Assembly: GCA_002346625.1 (NCBI GenBank)
Contig: DEAF01000020.1
Location: 1-13,017, forward strand
Reading direction: 5' to 3'
From: Gemmatimonadales bacterium UBA2989
Lineage (GTDB): Bacteria > Gemmatimonadota > Gemmatimonadetes > Longimicrobiales > Gaopeijiaceae
Length of the DNA: 13,017 nucleotides
The translations under genes and the position numbers were made by a program. Below the pieces are notes generated by a model. The model had not been told where the DNA came from. It did not search any database and saw only the letters and a program-made list of their open reading frames with translations. Within the stretch, counting starts at the first letter, position 1; each line of letters starts with the position of its first letter. Shown in pieces: positions 6,978 to 13,017 of this stretch.

Positions 6978-7436
6978 ATGAAGTGGTGGAAAAAAGTTTT
7001 TGGTAGGTTTGGAGACGTTGACCAAGTCTCCTACTATGATGAGGGCCTAGCTTTGATGGCTGAGGGCAATACTCACGAAGCCCTTACCTCGTTTCGCTTG
7101 GCTCTCAAGGAATCCCCAGGGGATTCTTCTGTGCTACAACAGATTGCCATTTCCTATACCCGTATCGGGATGACGGAAGAGGCTGAGAAGACGTATCGCC
7201 ATGTGCTACAAAAGAGTCCTGATGCAGCCGGTGCTCACTACGGCCTTGCCTTCCTTCTCGTGAGATCTGGAAAGGACATGGATGCTATTCCACACCTCCG
7301 TGCGTTTCTTGAAAATGCACCTACTGGAAAAGAGGCTGGCGGACACGTATCCCACGCACGGTCAACTCTTGCTAGGATCACTGGAGAGGGTGAACAGGTC
7401 GTTGTTGAAGAGGGGCCTCAACCTGAACTATTCTAA
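6978..7436 (+). CDS. Small TPR-repeat protein
   Basis: A 152-residue, probably cytoplasmic protein with about three tetratricopeptide repeats (roughly 17-50, 51-84 and 85-116). They show the A/G-x2-Y and A-x3-P pattern, for example ALTSFRLALKESPGD (35-49) and AEKTYRHVLQKSPDA (69-83). A basic, tryptophan-containing start (MKWWKKVFGRF) comes before the repeats and an acidic tail after. No signal peptide is seen. TPR proteins act as binding scaffolds, but the partner cannot be read from sequence. The 120-bp gap upstream holds only a lone -10-like TATACT (6946-6951) without a convincing -35. No Shine-Dalgarno is visible before the ATG; a nearby ATG at 6960 reads into a stop. The OsmC-family gene follows after 4 nt, so both are co-transcribed. 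Confidence 0.85.
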   Translation: MKWWKKVFGRFGDVDQVSYYDEGLALMAEGNTHEALTSFRLALKESPGDSSVLQQIAISYTRIGMTEEAEKTYRHVLQKSPDAAGAHYGLAFLLVRSGKDMDAIPHLRAFLENAPTGKEAGGHVSHARSTLARITGEGEQVVVEEGPQPELF

Positions 7437-7440
7437 GAAA

Positions 7441-7836
7441 ATGATCTTACGTTGGACTGGACAAGGCAAAGCATTTAAGGGTGTCTACGGACCTGGGCCT
7501 GAGATGACGATGGATGGTTCTGGTGAAACTGGACCTTCTCCTATGGATTCTTTACTCCTAGGGCTCATGGGTTGCATGGGTATTGACTTGCTTTTTGTAC
7601 TAAATAAATCTCGTGTTGATGTCGGATCTCTTGAGATCCATGCTTTTGCGGAGCGTAACCATGAACCCCCTCAGTACTTTAAGAGAGTACATCTTACATT
7701 CGTGTTAGGGGGTGTGGGTTCCGAAGCACGTCCTAAAGTAGATCGTGCACTCCAGCTCTCGAGAGATAAGTATTGCAGTGTTTTCCATTCACTCCGTCAG
7801 GATCTCGATTTTGAAACAGTGGTGGAAGGTCTCTGA
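7441..7836 (+). CDS. OsmC/Ohr-family protein
   Basis: 131 residues, the usual size of OsmC-like proteins, which are dimeric thiol peroxidases for organic hydroperoxides or relatives of unknown substrate. The two expected cysteines are present: Cys45 in LMGCMGIDLL (42-51) and Cys112 in DKYCSVFHSL (109-118), and GPSPMDSLLLGL (31-42) is the conserved segment before the first. It belongs to the broad YhfA-like group rather than classical Ohr; I infer this only from the KYCSVxxSL pattern. The start at 7441 lies 4 nt after the TPR stop. The same frame is open back to 7282 inside the TPR gene, but that extension has no OsmC similarity and is rejected. Confidence 0.88.
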   Translation: MILRWTGQGKAFKGVYGPGPEMTMDGSGETGPSPMDSLLLGLMGCMGIDLLFVLNKSRVDVGSLEIHAFAERNHEPPQYFKRVHLTFVLGGVGSEARPKVDRALQLSRDKYCSVFHSLRQDLDFETVVEGL

Positions 7837-7866
7837 ACACTGTGACCTCTTGATGGCGACTTAGTG

Positions 7867-9744
7867 ATGCCAGAGAAGAACCGGATGGGCTTTATAGACT
7901 ATGTGTCCAATCCTGCTGAACTCCCGCTGGGGACCTTAAGCGAACTCTTCTTGACCGCAGCAGATCAAAGGAGTGAGGAATTAGCTTTCCGGCACTTCCC
8001 TAACGATAGCGACCATATAGAGGATATGAGCTATGGCATGGTGTACGAATTGGTTCGGGCAGTTGCGATGGGGATTCGCGGGCTTGGTATAGAACGGGGG
8101 AACCGGGTTGCGATTTTATCTGAGACCAGAGTTGAGTGGTCCATTTGCGATTATGCTTGTTTGTGTGCGGGTGTTTTGGATGTCCCTATATATAGCACAT
8201 TGGCCGTTCCTCAGGTGGCCTACATCCTAGAGGACTCTGGATCATCTCTGGTATTTACGTCCACTATTGAACAAGCTGAAAAAGCGTTAGCTGCGAGCCA
8301 TCAGATTAACGGAGATATCCAGATAGTCTTATTTGATAAATCAGAATCAACACCAGATAATGTTCTTGGATGGGAAGATTTCCTGGAGAAGGGAAGCACG
8401 CTCAGCCGCGATATAGGTAACGATGCTTTTCGTATAATGGCGATGGAAGCTGAGCCGGATGATGTGGCGACCATACTTTATACGTCTGGCACAACCGGCA
8501 ACCCTAAGGGAGTGATGCTCACACACAATAATCTTTGGAGTAACGTAACAGCTACGACGCGAGTTTTCTCCCACGAGAAAGGGGACAACTCTTTGGTATT
8601 TCTGCCGTTGTCACACGTTCTTCAGAGGATGGTCAGCTATTGGTTATTTTTTCAGGGTGATACGGTTACCTATGCACACAGCATGGAAACGGTTGCTGAT
8701 GATATTAAGCTTGTCAGACCCTCGATTGTTGTTTCAGTGCCCAGGCTATACGAGAAGATCTACAACGCTGTCACAAATGCAGATGGCCTTAAGAGGAAGC
8801 TCGTCCAATGGGCCCAAAGAACAGGTGCTTACTGGGCTGAAGATAAATTGTCTGGCCGTGAGCCTAGCTATGTTCTAAAGCTTAAATATCGTTTGGCGGA
8901 TGTTCTTGTTTTCAAGAAAGTTCGTGCCGCTATGGGGGGTAAGATCCGTTTCTTTGTTAGTGGTGGAGCACCTTTGGCTAAGGAAATTAACCACTTTTTT
9001 TTCTCGGCTGGAATATGGATCATGGAGGGGTATGGCCTTACTGAAACCAGTCCAGTAACAAATGTAAATTCATTTGAAGACTTTAGGATTGGAACTGTTG
9101 GGAAACCTGTACCAGGCACTGAAATTCGGATCAGTAAAGAAGGTGAGATTCTTATCCGTGGCCCACAGGTTATGAAGTCTTACTACAATCTTCCAGATGC
9201 GACCGCTCAAGCAATCGATTCTGAAGGATGGTTCCACACTGGAGATGTGGGAGAGATTGATGAGGATGGCTTTCTTAGCATAACAGGACGTATCAAGGAT
9301 ATTATTGTCACTGCAAGTGGGAAAAATGTGTCACCTCAGCCCATCGAAAATCTTTTAAAGACCAACAGGTTCGTGGATCAGGTAGTGATGATTGGCGATC
9401 GTAGAAACTTTTGTGTGATACTTGTTGTTCCAAGTTTTTCGGATTTGGAGTCTTGGGTGCTTAATAAGGATGGCATTGGATCTTTGGACGCAAAAACACT
9501 TCTAGCCAGAAAAGATGTCCAAGATCTCATGCGGGAACAGATTTTTAATTACCTGAAAGATCTAGCACCCTTCCAATCACCAAAGAAGATTGGATTGATC
9601 GAGTCTCCGTTTACCATAGAGGACGGAACTCTAACGCCAACTCAAAAAGTTAAACGGAGAGTTGTGGAAGAACGATACAGTACATTGATAGAAGGATTTT
9701 ATCTGGAAGAGAATTTCGACCAGACGGTTTTTGTTGAAATGTGA
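7867..9744 (+). CDS. Long-chain fatty acyl-CoA synthetase (AMP-forming)
   Basis: Activates fatty acids to acyl-CoA through an acyl-adenylate, for membrane lipid recycling or beta-oxidation. It is 625 aa from the ATG at 7867; a GTG directly before it (7864) would add one residue. Motifs in order: YTSGTTGNPKG phosphate loop (205-215); VSGGAPL (364-370) and EGYGLTETSP (387-396), the adenine-binding A5 region; HTGD (457-460) with the ribose-binding aspartate; GRIKDIIVTASGKNVSP (474-490), the hinge; and TPTQKVKRR (590-598) with the A10 catalytic lysine. The layout matches FadD15-type long-chain enzymes (AMP-binding, LC-FACS). No membrane segment is seen. It overlaps the cutA start by 1 nt (TGATG), indicating coupled translation. 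Chain-length preference cannot be read from sequence. Confidence 0.95.
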   Translation: MPEKNRMGFIDYVSNPAELPLGTLSELFLTAADQRSEELAFRHFPNDSDHIEDMSYGMVYELVRAVAMGIRGLGIERGNRVAILSETRVEWSICDYACLCAGVLDVPIYSTLAVPQVAYILEDSGSSLVFTSTIEQAEKALAASHQINGDIQIVLFDKSESTPDNVLGWEDFLEKGSTLSRDIGNDAFRIMAMEAEPDDVATILYTSGTTGNPKGVMLTHNNLWSNVTATTRVFSHEKGDNSLVFLPLSHVLQRMVSYWLFFQGDTVTYAHSMETVADDIKLVRPSIVVSVPRLYEKIYNAVTNADGLKRKLVQWAQRTGAYWAEDKLSGREPSYVLKLKYRLADVLVFKKVRAAMGGKIRFFVSGGAPLAKEINHFFFSAGIWIMEGYGLTETSPVTNVNSFEDFRIGTVGKPVPGTEIRISKEGEILIRGPQVMKSYYNLPDATAQAIDSEGWFHTGDVGEIDEDGFLSITGRIKDIIVTASGKNVSPQPIENLLKTNRFVDQVVMIGDRRNFCVILVVPSFSDLESWVLNKDGIGSLDAKTLLARKDVQDLMREQIFNYLKDLAPFQSPKKIGLIESPFTIEDGTLTPTQKVKRRVVEERYSTLIEGFYLEENFDQTVFVEM

Positions 9745-10091
9745 TGGATGCGCCAGAAACTCGAGTTGTTTTGGTTACTGTCGGAGATAAAGATTCTGGC
9801 CTATTTTTGGTTCGTAAAGTTGTGGAGGAGAGAATAGCAGCTTGTGGAAATCTTCTTCCTGGTGTCACTTCAGTTTTTGAATGGGATGGAAGCATACAGG
9901 AAGAAGGGGAAGTCCTACTTGTCTTAAAGACGAGTGCGGACCTAGTTTCACAACTTGTCGATAGAATAGTTGAGCTTCATACATATGATGTTCCCGAAGT
10001 AGTAGTATTGGGAGTAGAGGGAGGATACGAGCCTTATCTCAAGTGGGTACATGAACAGACAAATCAAGAGTCCTGTCATGACCAGAAATAA
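9744..10091 (+). CDS. cutA: CutA-family divalent-cation tolerance protein
   Basis: 115 residues from the ATG at 9744 (GTG at 9741 would add one). The CutA fold is recognised from RVVLVTVGDKDSG (about 7-19), EERIAACGNLLPGVTSVFEW (28-47, a near-invariant stretch in the family), then EGEVLLVLKT and GYEPYLKWV near the end. CutA forms very stable trimers resembling PII proteins. In E. coli it was named for copper tolerance, but its direct role is unsettled, so metal tolerance should not be taken as shown. It overlaps the acyl-CoA synthetase stop by one base and is followed after 4 nt by the second TPR gene. Confidence 0.93.
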   Translation: MDAPETRVVLVTVGDKDSGLFLVRKVVEERIAACGNLLPGVTSVFEWDGSIQEEGEVLLVLKTSADLVSQLVDRIVELHTYDVPEVVVLGVEGGYEPYLKWVHEQTNQESCHDQK

Positions 10092-10095
10092 ATAG

Positions 10096-10974
10096 ATGTC
10101 GAGCCGGTTATCAAAGACTGAAGCCGACATAGATTTGGCGACCCTGTCGATCCAGGGAGATCTGCTAGAAGAGATGTATCGTGAGGAAACTGATGTAGAT
10201 GAAGTAAGTATCGAATCCAACCCCGTTCTGGTTCTGGAGGATTTCGTAGATGAGGCAATTATTGATGATGCCGAGTCCACTACCAATGGGCTTCACACTT
10301 TTGAACTTGAGATTACGGAAGCCGAATCTAGAGATGCTGAAATTCCGAATACTTTTTCGGCTTATGAACAAAGGTTGGCCACTGCCGCTCAACTAGTCGG
10401 AAAAGGTTTGGAAGAAGAAGCCATTTTGGTGTATATGGAGATATTGGATGAGGATCCCACTTGTTTTCAAGCACATTTTGACCTGGGGTCATTATACGAT
10501 GACCTAGGTTATCACGGTCTTGCAATAGGATGCTTCATCATGGCTGACGAATTGGATTCTAATAATCCTCAAGTCCTTGCCAGCCTAGGGGCCGCATACG
10601 GAGCTGTAAGTCGATTTGAGGATGCGGATGCAGAGCTACAAAGAGCTAGAGAACTCAATCCAGACAGCCTAGAAGTTCTTGCTAAAGAAGGTCTTCTGGC
10701 ATTTCGTAAGGGTCTCTATGCCGATGCTGAAGAGGGTTTGCGTGAGGTATGTAAAAATGATCCCGATCATGTATCAGCTCATTTTTATCGAGGCGAGTCC
10801 CTAAATCGATTAGGTCGTGTAGAAGAAGCTCTTATGGTTATGCGCCATGTGATCGAACGCCAACCCAACAACTGGCGTGCGTACCACACATTGGGAATGC
10901 TATTTGATAAAAAACACGACCCGGAGAGAGCAGCTGAGATGTACCGGAGGGCTCAGGATTTGAATGTGTTGTAA
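10096..10974 (+). CDS. TPR-repeat protein with an acidic N-terminal segment
   Basis: 292 residues, with no signal peptide or membrane segment. Residues 1-85 are low in structure and strongly acidic (many Asp/Glu, for example EDFVDEAIIDDAE at 48-60). Residues 89-292 form about six tandem TPR units of 33-34 residues (near 89, 124, 158, 192, 226 and 260). Examples are HFDLGSLYDDLGYHGLAIGC (127-146) and EVLAKEGLLAFRKGLYADAE (193-212). The repeats run to the C terminus without a capping extension. It is likely a cytoplasmic scaffold; the partner is unknown. It starts 4 nt after cutA with no clear Shine-Dalgarno, suggesting coupled translation. It is the second TPR gene of this operon, but repeat number and N terminus differ from the first, so recent duplication is not indicated. 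Confidence 0.88.
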   Translation: MSSRLSKTEADIDLATLSIQGDLLEEMYREETDVDEVSIESNPVLVLEDFVDEAIIDDAESTTNGLHTFELEITEAESRDAEIPNTFSAYEQRLATAAQLVGKGLEEEAILVYMEILDEDPTCFQAHFDLGSLYDDLGYHGLAIGCFIMADELDSNNPQVLASLGAAYGAVSRFEDADAELQRARELNPDSLEVLAKEGLLAFRKGLYADAEEGLREVCKNDPDHVSAHFYRGESLNRLGRVEEALMVMRHVIERQPNNWRAYHTLGMLFDKKHDPERAAEMYRRAQDLNVL

Positions 10975-11040
10975 GCGATTTTTCAACAAAAATTCAAAAC
11001 CTGTGGCTATCAAATTATCGGTTGAATCAAATACCTAGAT

Positions 11041-11502
11041 ATGATTGATTCTATAAAATCATTTTTTGATTCTTCTTTGGTTCCGTCAGCTGAGGATAGA
11101 GATTTAGGTGTCAAAGAACTGCGTCTGGCTGCATGCTCTCTCCTCATCGAGCTTGCTTATGCTGATGATGATTTTACGGAAGATGAGCGATCACATCTAA
11201 CATTAGCTGTGCAAAGTCAATACGGACTCGATAAGGATGATGCTGAATTACTGATAAAACTTGCTGAGCTAGAACACAGAGAGGCGATAGATCTTTATCA
11301 ATTTACTAGACTAATCAAGAATAATTATTCTTTAAAACAGAAAATTTTATTGGCTGAAATCATGTGTGGCCTTGTTTATGCCGATGGAGATCTTTCAAAC
11401 CATGAAGAATCTCTTTTGAGGAAAGTATGCAACCTTCTCGATCTGTCTCCAGGATATCTGGCAGATGCAAAGAGGAGAGTAGAAAAAAATATAGACTCTT
11501 AG
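11041..11502 (+). CDS. TerB-family (tellurite-resistance-like) helical protein
   Basis: 153 residues, all-helical by composition, matching the TerB/DjlA-N-like domain. Two internally similar acidic motifs occur: AYADDDFTEDE (39-49) and VYADGDLSNHEE (112-123). Such paired motifs in TerB bind divalent metal ions. The helices LAACSLLIELAYAD (29-42) and ILLAEIMCGLVYAD (102-115) repeat the same pattern, as expected from the pseudo-twofold fold. No terC, terD, terE or other tellurite genes are present, so a tellurite role is not supported; isolated TerB domains are common and mostly uncharacterised. It follows the TPR gene after 66 bp and has no clear Shine-Dalgarno. Confidence 0.85.
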   Translation: MIDSIKSFFDSSLVPSAEDRDLGVKELRLAACSLLIELAYADDDFTEDERSHLTLAVQSQYGLDKDDAELLIKLAELEHREAIDLYQFTRLIKNNYSLKQKILLAEIMCGLVYADGDLSNHEESLLRKVCNLLDLSPGYLADAKRRVEKNIDS

Positions 11503-11540
11503 AATCTCCTAAGCGTATTAGAATCATTCACGATCACCCA

Positions 11541-11569
11541 TTGATGACCGATCTTACCTGTCGCATATT
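11541..11569 (+). promoter_or_regulatory. Possible promoter for the small membrane-protein ORFs
   Basis: TTGATG (11541-11546), 17 bp, then CATATT (11564-11569); each box matches 4 of 6 consensus bases. It lies 42 bp upstream of the 48-aa ORF. The match is modest and may be chance. A direct repeat TTAGAATC (11499-11506 and 11518-11525) lies just upstream. Confidence 0.3.
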
Positions 11570-11611
11570 CTGGATGCATAGGTAACCAGTCAAACTTTAA
11601 CATAAAGAGCA

Positions 11612-11758
11612 ATGGATCTTCTTCCAGGTGGATACAACTTCATCCATGCAGTATTCTGGACTGTGGTGGGATTAGTTGCGATAGGAACCAACGCTGTTGC
11701 AATCATTCTTGTTACAGGCCTGTCTTTACTTTTTCTTGAATCAATAGGACGGGGCTGA
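11612..11758 (+). CDS. Predicted 48-aa single-span membrane protein
   Basis: An ORF of 49 codons including the stop, starting ATG with a weak AAAGAG about 2 nt upstream. The product begins MDLLPGGYNFIHAVFW. From about residue 12 to 43 it is almost entirely hydrophobic (AVFWTVVGLVAIGTNAVAII, then LVTGLSLLFL), enough for one long or two short membrane spans, and it ends ESIGRG. The uncharged core and consistent composition make chance less likely, and it fills a gap between two same-strand genes. It has no recognisable family, and homologues could not be tested. Function is unknown. Confidence 0.5.
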   Translation: MDLLPGGYNFIHAVFWTVVGLVAIGTNAVAIILVTGLSLLFLESIGRG

Positions 11759-11798
11759 GTCTGGTTCAAGCGATCCGATCCAAAACGGGCATTAAGGG

Positions 11799-12059
11799 TT
11801 GATCTTTTTTCTCAAAGTCTTAGGAGCTGTAGCGGCATTAGTGCTGGGTATATACCTGGGTGGTACAGGAAAATCCCAGTCACCTGAAGAAATCTCAGCC
11901 CGATTGGGCAAGGGATATCATCGTAAGCCCAAGCGCCACTTTATGTGGCTCAACTATCTCAAGGTCGGACAACGGGGATCTGAGAGGCGACGTAAACGCC
12001 AACATTTCAAAACAGCTATTGCCAAAGATTTTCCAAAAAAGAGATCCGAAGACGATTGA
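11799..12059 (+). CDS. Small membrane-anchored protein with a highly basic tail
   Basis: 86 residues from a TTG start. Residues 2-22 form one membrane span (MIFFLKVLGAVAALVLGIYL), followed by a short glycine/serine linker. The tail is very rich in Lys and Arg (for example KGYHRKPKRHF at 38-48 and SERRRKRQHFK at 61-71). The positive tail implies an N-out/C-in anchor whose cytoplasmic part could bind nucleic acid or anionic lipid; that is inference. TTG is the first possible start because an in-frame TAA lies 6 nt upstream. AAGGG touches the start codon directly, too close for an ordinary ribosome binding site, so coupling to the 48-aa ORF 40 nt upstream is possible. Its stop is 7 bp from that of the convergent lipoprotein gene. 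I do not recognise the family. Confidence 0.6.
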   Translation: MIFFLKVLGAVAALVLGIYLGGTGKSQSPEEISARLGKGYHRKPKRHFMWLNYLKVGQRGSERRRKRQHFKTAIAKDFPKKRSEDD

Positions 12060-12066
12060 GCATTTT

Positions 12067-13008
12067 TTAGTGCTGTACATGACGTACGAGTCCCCGCATT
12101 CCTAAATAATCTCCTGTTAGTATTAAGGATCCGGATACCTGATAGAGGCCCTCCACCGGAAGGATTGGCCCTTCTCCAGCCAACGCATCTAGCTCCATGC
12201 TAACACTGGTAAGTGAGATGTCCATTTCTCCGTCAAGAGAGCGTATCCTCCAGGCTATTGGAATGTCTCGACGTGCTTCTTCGAACGATTTGACTGAGCT
12301 CCATTCCATTTCTATATCAGGCCAATGGTATTCTTGGTCACCTTTTCTGGCCCAAGCTGTATAATTTGAAGATTCTTCAGTTGCTCTAATAATGACAACT
12401 AGATCATTTGGCCCAGTAAGGAACATCCATTCACCAGGGAACAGGCTCCCCTTGGTGTAAATACGATTCATGTCCAGGATCATACCTTCGATTAACAGAT
12501 GATCTCGTAGATTGACCGCACCTTGATGAATGCGGAACATCTCTCCTTGGCTTCCGTGCCATTCTAAAATTTCTTCTTCTATAGATATTTCTAAATACTT
12601 GAGACCTTCTTCGTATATAATATTCTCTATTACATCATTTGAACCCACGACTAAATCCATAGCCCCACTTGGGTAAACCTTAAAAGGGTATCTGATCAGT
12701 CCAAAGTCTTCCTGGTCGGTGAAAAAAGATTCCCACATTCCATTTCGGAATAGCCATCCTTCTGATTTTCGTACAACGTTCTGTTGAGATGTGGAAACAC
12801 GAAATAGCCATGGTACTATGATCAAGCTGTCTCTATCTGTTGTCATAAATACAATGTTTCGTTCGTAAATCCGGTTATATGGATTTTGGTTGGTATTTAA
12901 ATCAACTTCGGATTCTTCATTAGAATCTGAAAATGGTGGAATATCTGTATTGCAGTTTGTCAGGATAAGACATGCAATCAGGAGTGCCTGTAATCGAAAT
13001 GAGCTCAT
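12067..13008 (-). CDS. Putative secreted lipoprotein of unknown function, possibly with a CrtC/AttH-like lipocalin-type domain
   Basis: 313 residues. The N terminus is a type II signal: a basic start, hydrophobic LQALLIACLIL (6-16), then LTNC with Cys19 as the likely lipidated residue. Asn at -1 is unusual (Gly, Ala or Ser is normal), so lipidation is probable but unproven. A polar, low-complexity linker follows (20-45). The rest looks beta-rich, with many Trp and Tyr. Segments such as PGEWMFL (near 197), IPIAWRI (near 254) and the closing strands YQVSGSLILTGDYLGMRG resemble the layout of carotenoid-hydratase/AttH-type lipocalin-like proteins; this is a weak, remembered likeness. An in-frame stop 6 nt upstream of the ATG rules out a longer form. 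The window ends 9 bp beyond, so its promoter is not visible. It converges with the 86-aa gene. Confidence 0.75.
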   Translation of the reverse strand: MSSFRLQALLIACLILTNCNTDIPPFSDSNEESEVDLNTNQNPYNRIYERNIVFMTTDRDSLIIVPWLFRVSTSQQNVVRKSEGWLFRNGMWESFFTDQEDFGLIRYPFKVYPSGAMDLVVGSNDVIENIIYEEGLKYLEISIEEEILEWHGSQGEMFRIHQGAVNLRDHLLIEGMILDMNRIYTKGSLFPGEWMFLTGPNDLVVIIRATEESSNYTAWARKGDQEYHWPDIEMEWSSVKSFEEARRDIPIAWRIRSLDGEMDISLTSVSMELDALAGEGPILPVEGLYQVSGSLILTGDYLGMRGLVRHVQH

Positions 13009-13017
13009 ATGTTGTTA

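Noticed and set aside
7282..7440. N-terminal extension of the OsmC-family ORF
   Set aside because: The extension lies inside the TPR gene in another frame and has no OsmC similarity; the ATG at 7441, 4 nt after the TPR stop, gives a normal-length protein.
10975..10998. Terminator after the second TPR gene
   Set aside because: ATTTTT/AAAAAT around CAAC is purely A/T with no T tract after it, too weak to be an intrinsic terminator.
11041..11502. Tellurite-resistance locus
   Set aside because: Only a TerB-like domain is present; no terC, terD, terE, terZ or terA-like genes are nearby.
1..13017. CRISPR array, insertion sequence, prophage, toxin-antitoxin or defence system
   Set aside because: No repeat-spacer pattern, transposase, integrase, terminal inverted repeats, or recognisable effector or antitoxin gene was seen in the window.

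Overview
The window looks like ordinary chromosomal DNA from a free-living Gram-negative bacterium. It is moderately AT-rich (roughly 44% GC by eye), genes are closely packed, start codons are mixed (ATG, GTG, TTG), one product has a lipoprotein-type signal, and no mobile, phage, CRISPR, tRNA or rRNA feature was seen. The gene mix (glutamate synthase, folate/pterin genes, OsmC, acyl-CoA synthetase, CutA, TPR and TerB-like proteins) gives only a weak hint of phylum. A marine Gemmatimonadota-like lineage is my guess, from impression and not from any search.

Layout. Positions 1-2949 (minus) hold the first 983 codons of gltB, the glutamate synthase large subunit, cut by the left edge. A 543-bp divergent intergenic region follows (2950-3492). 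It contains a good gltB promoter, a strong intrinsic terminator inside the presumed gltB leader, an 11-bp T-tract tandem repeat beside the gltB ribosome binding site, and two possible promoters plus an inverted repeat ahead of folB. Then comes a pterin block: folB and folK abutting on the plus strand, a PTR1/FolM-type pteridine reductase on the minus strand, and a PTPS-family gene overlapping folE on the plus strand. After folE lies an unusual zinc-ribbon/methyltransferase-like protein. A closely spaced plus-strand run follows (6978-11502): TPR protein, OsmC-family protein, long-chain acyl-CoA synthetase, cutA, a second TPR protein and a TerB-like protein. Two small membrane-protein ORFs (48 and 86 aa) come next, and a minus-strand putative lipoprotein converges on them from the right.

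How the genes fit together. FolE makes 7,8-dihydroneopterin triphosphate from GTP. FolB and FolK carry the neopterin branch to the pyrophosphorylated pterin used for folate. The PTPS-family enzyme has the animal-type Cys-x5-HGH spacing, and the reductase has the PTR1/FolM Asp-Tyr-Lys arrangement, so the same block could also supply a tetrahydropterin (biopterin- or monapterin-like) cofactor. The middle operon mixes lipid activation, a thiol peroxidase-like protein, a CutA trimer and TPR scaffolds; I see no single pathway joining them.

I found no defence system or other clearly novel multi-gene machine. The items most worth a second look are the gltB leader attenuator or small RNA, the animal-type PTPS/PTR1 pairing, the degenerate zinc-ribbon methyltransferase, and the 48-aa membrane ORF.
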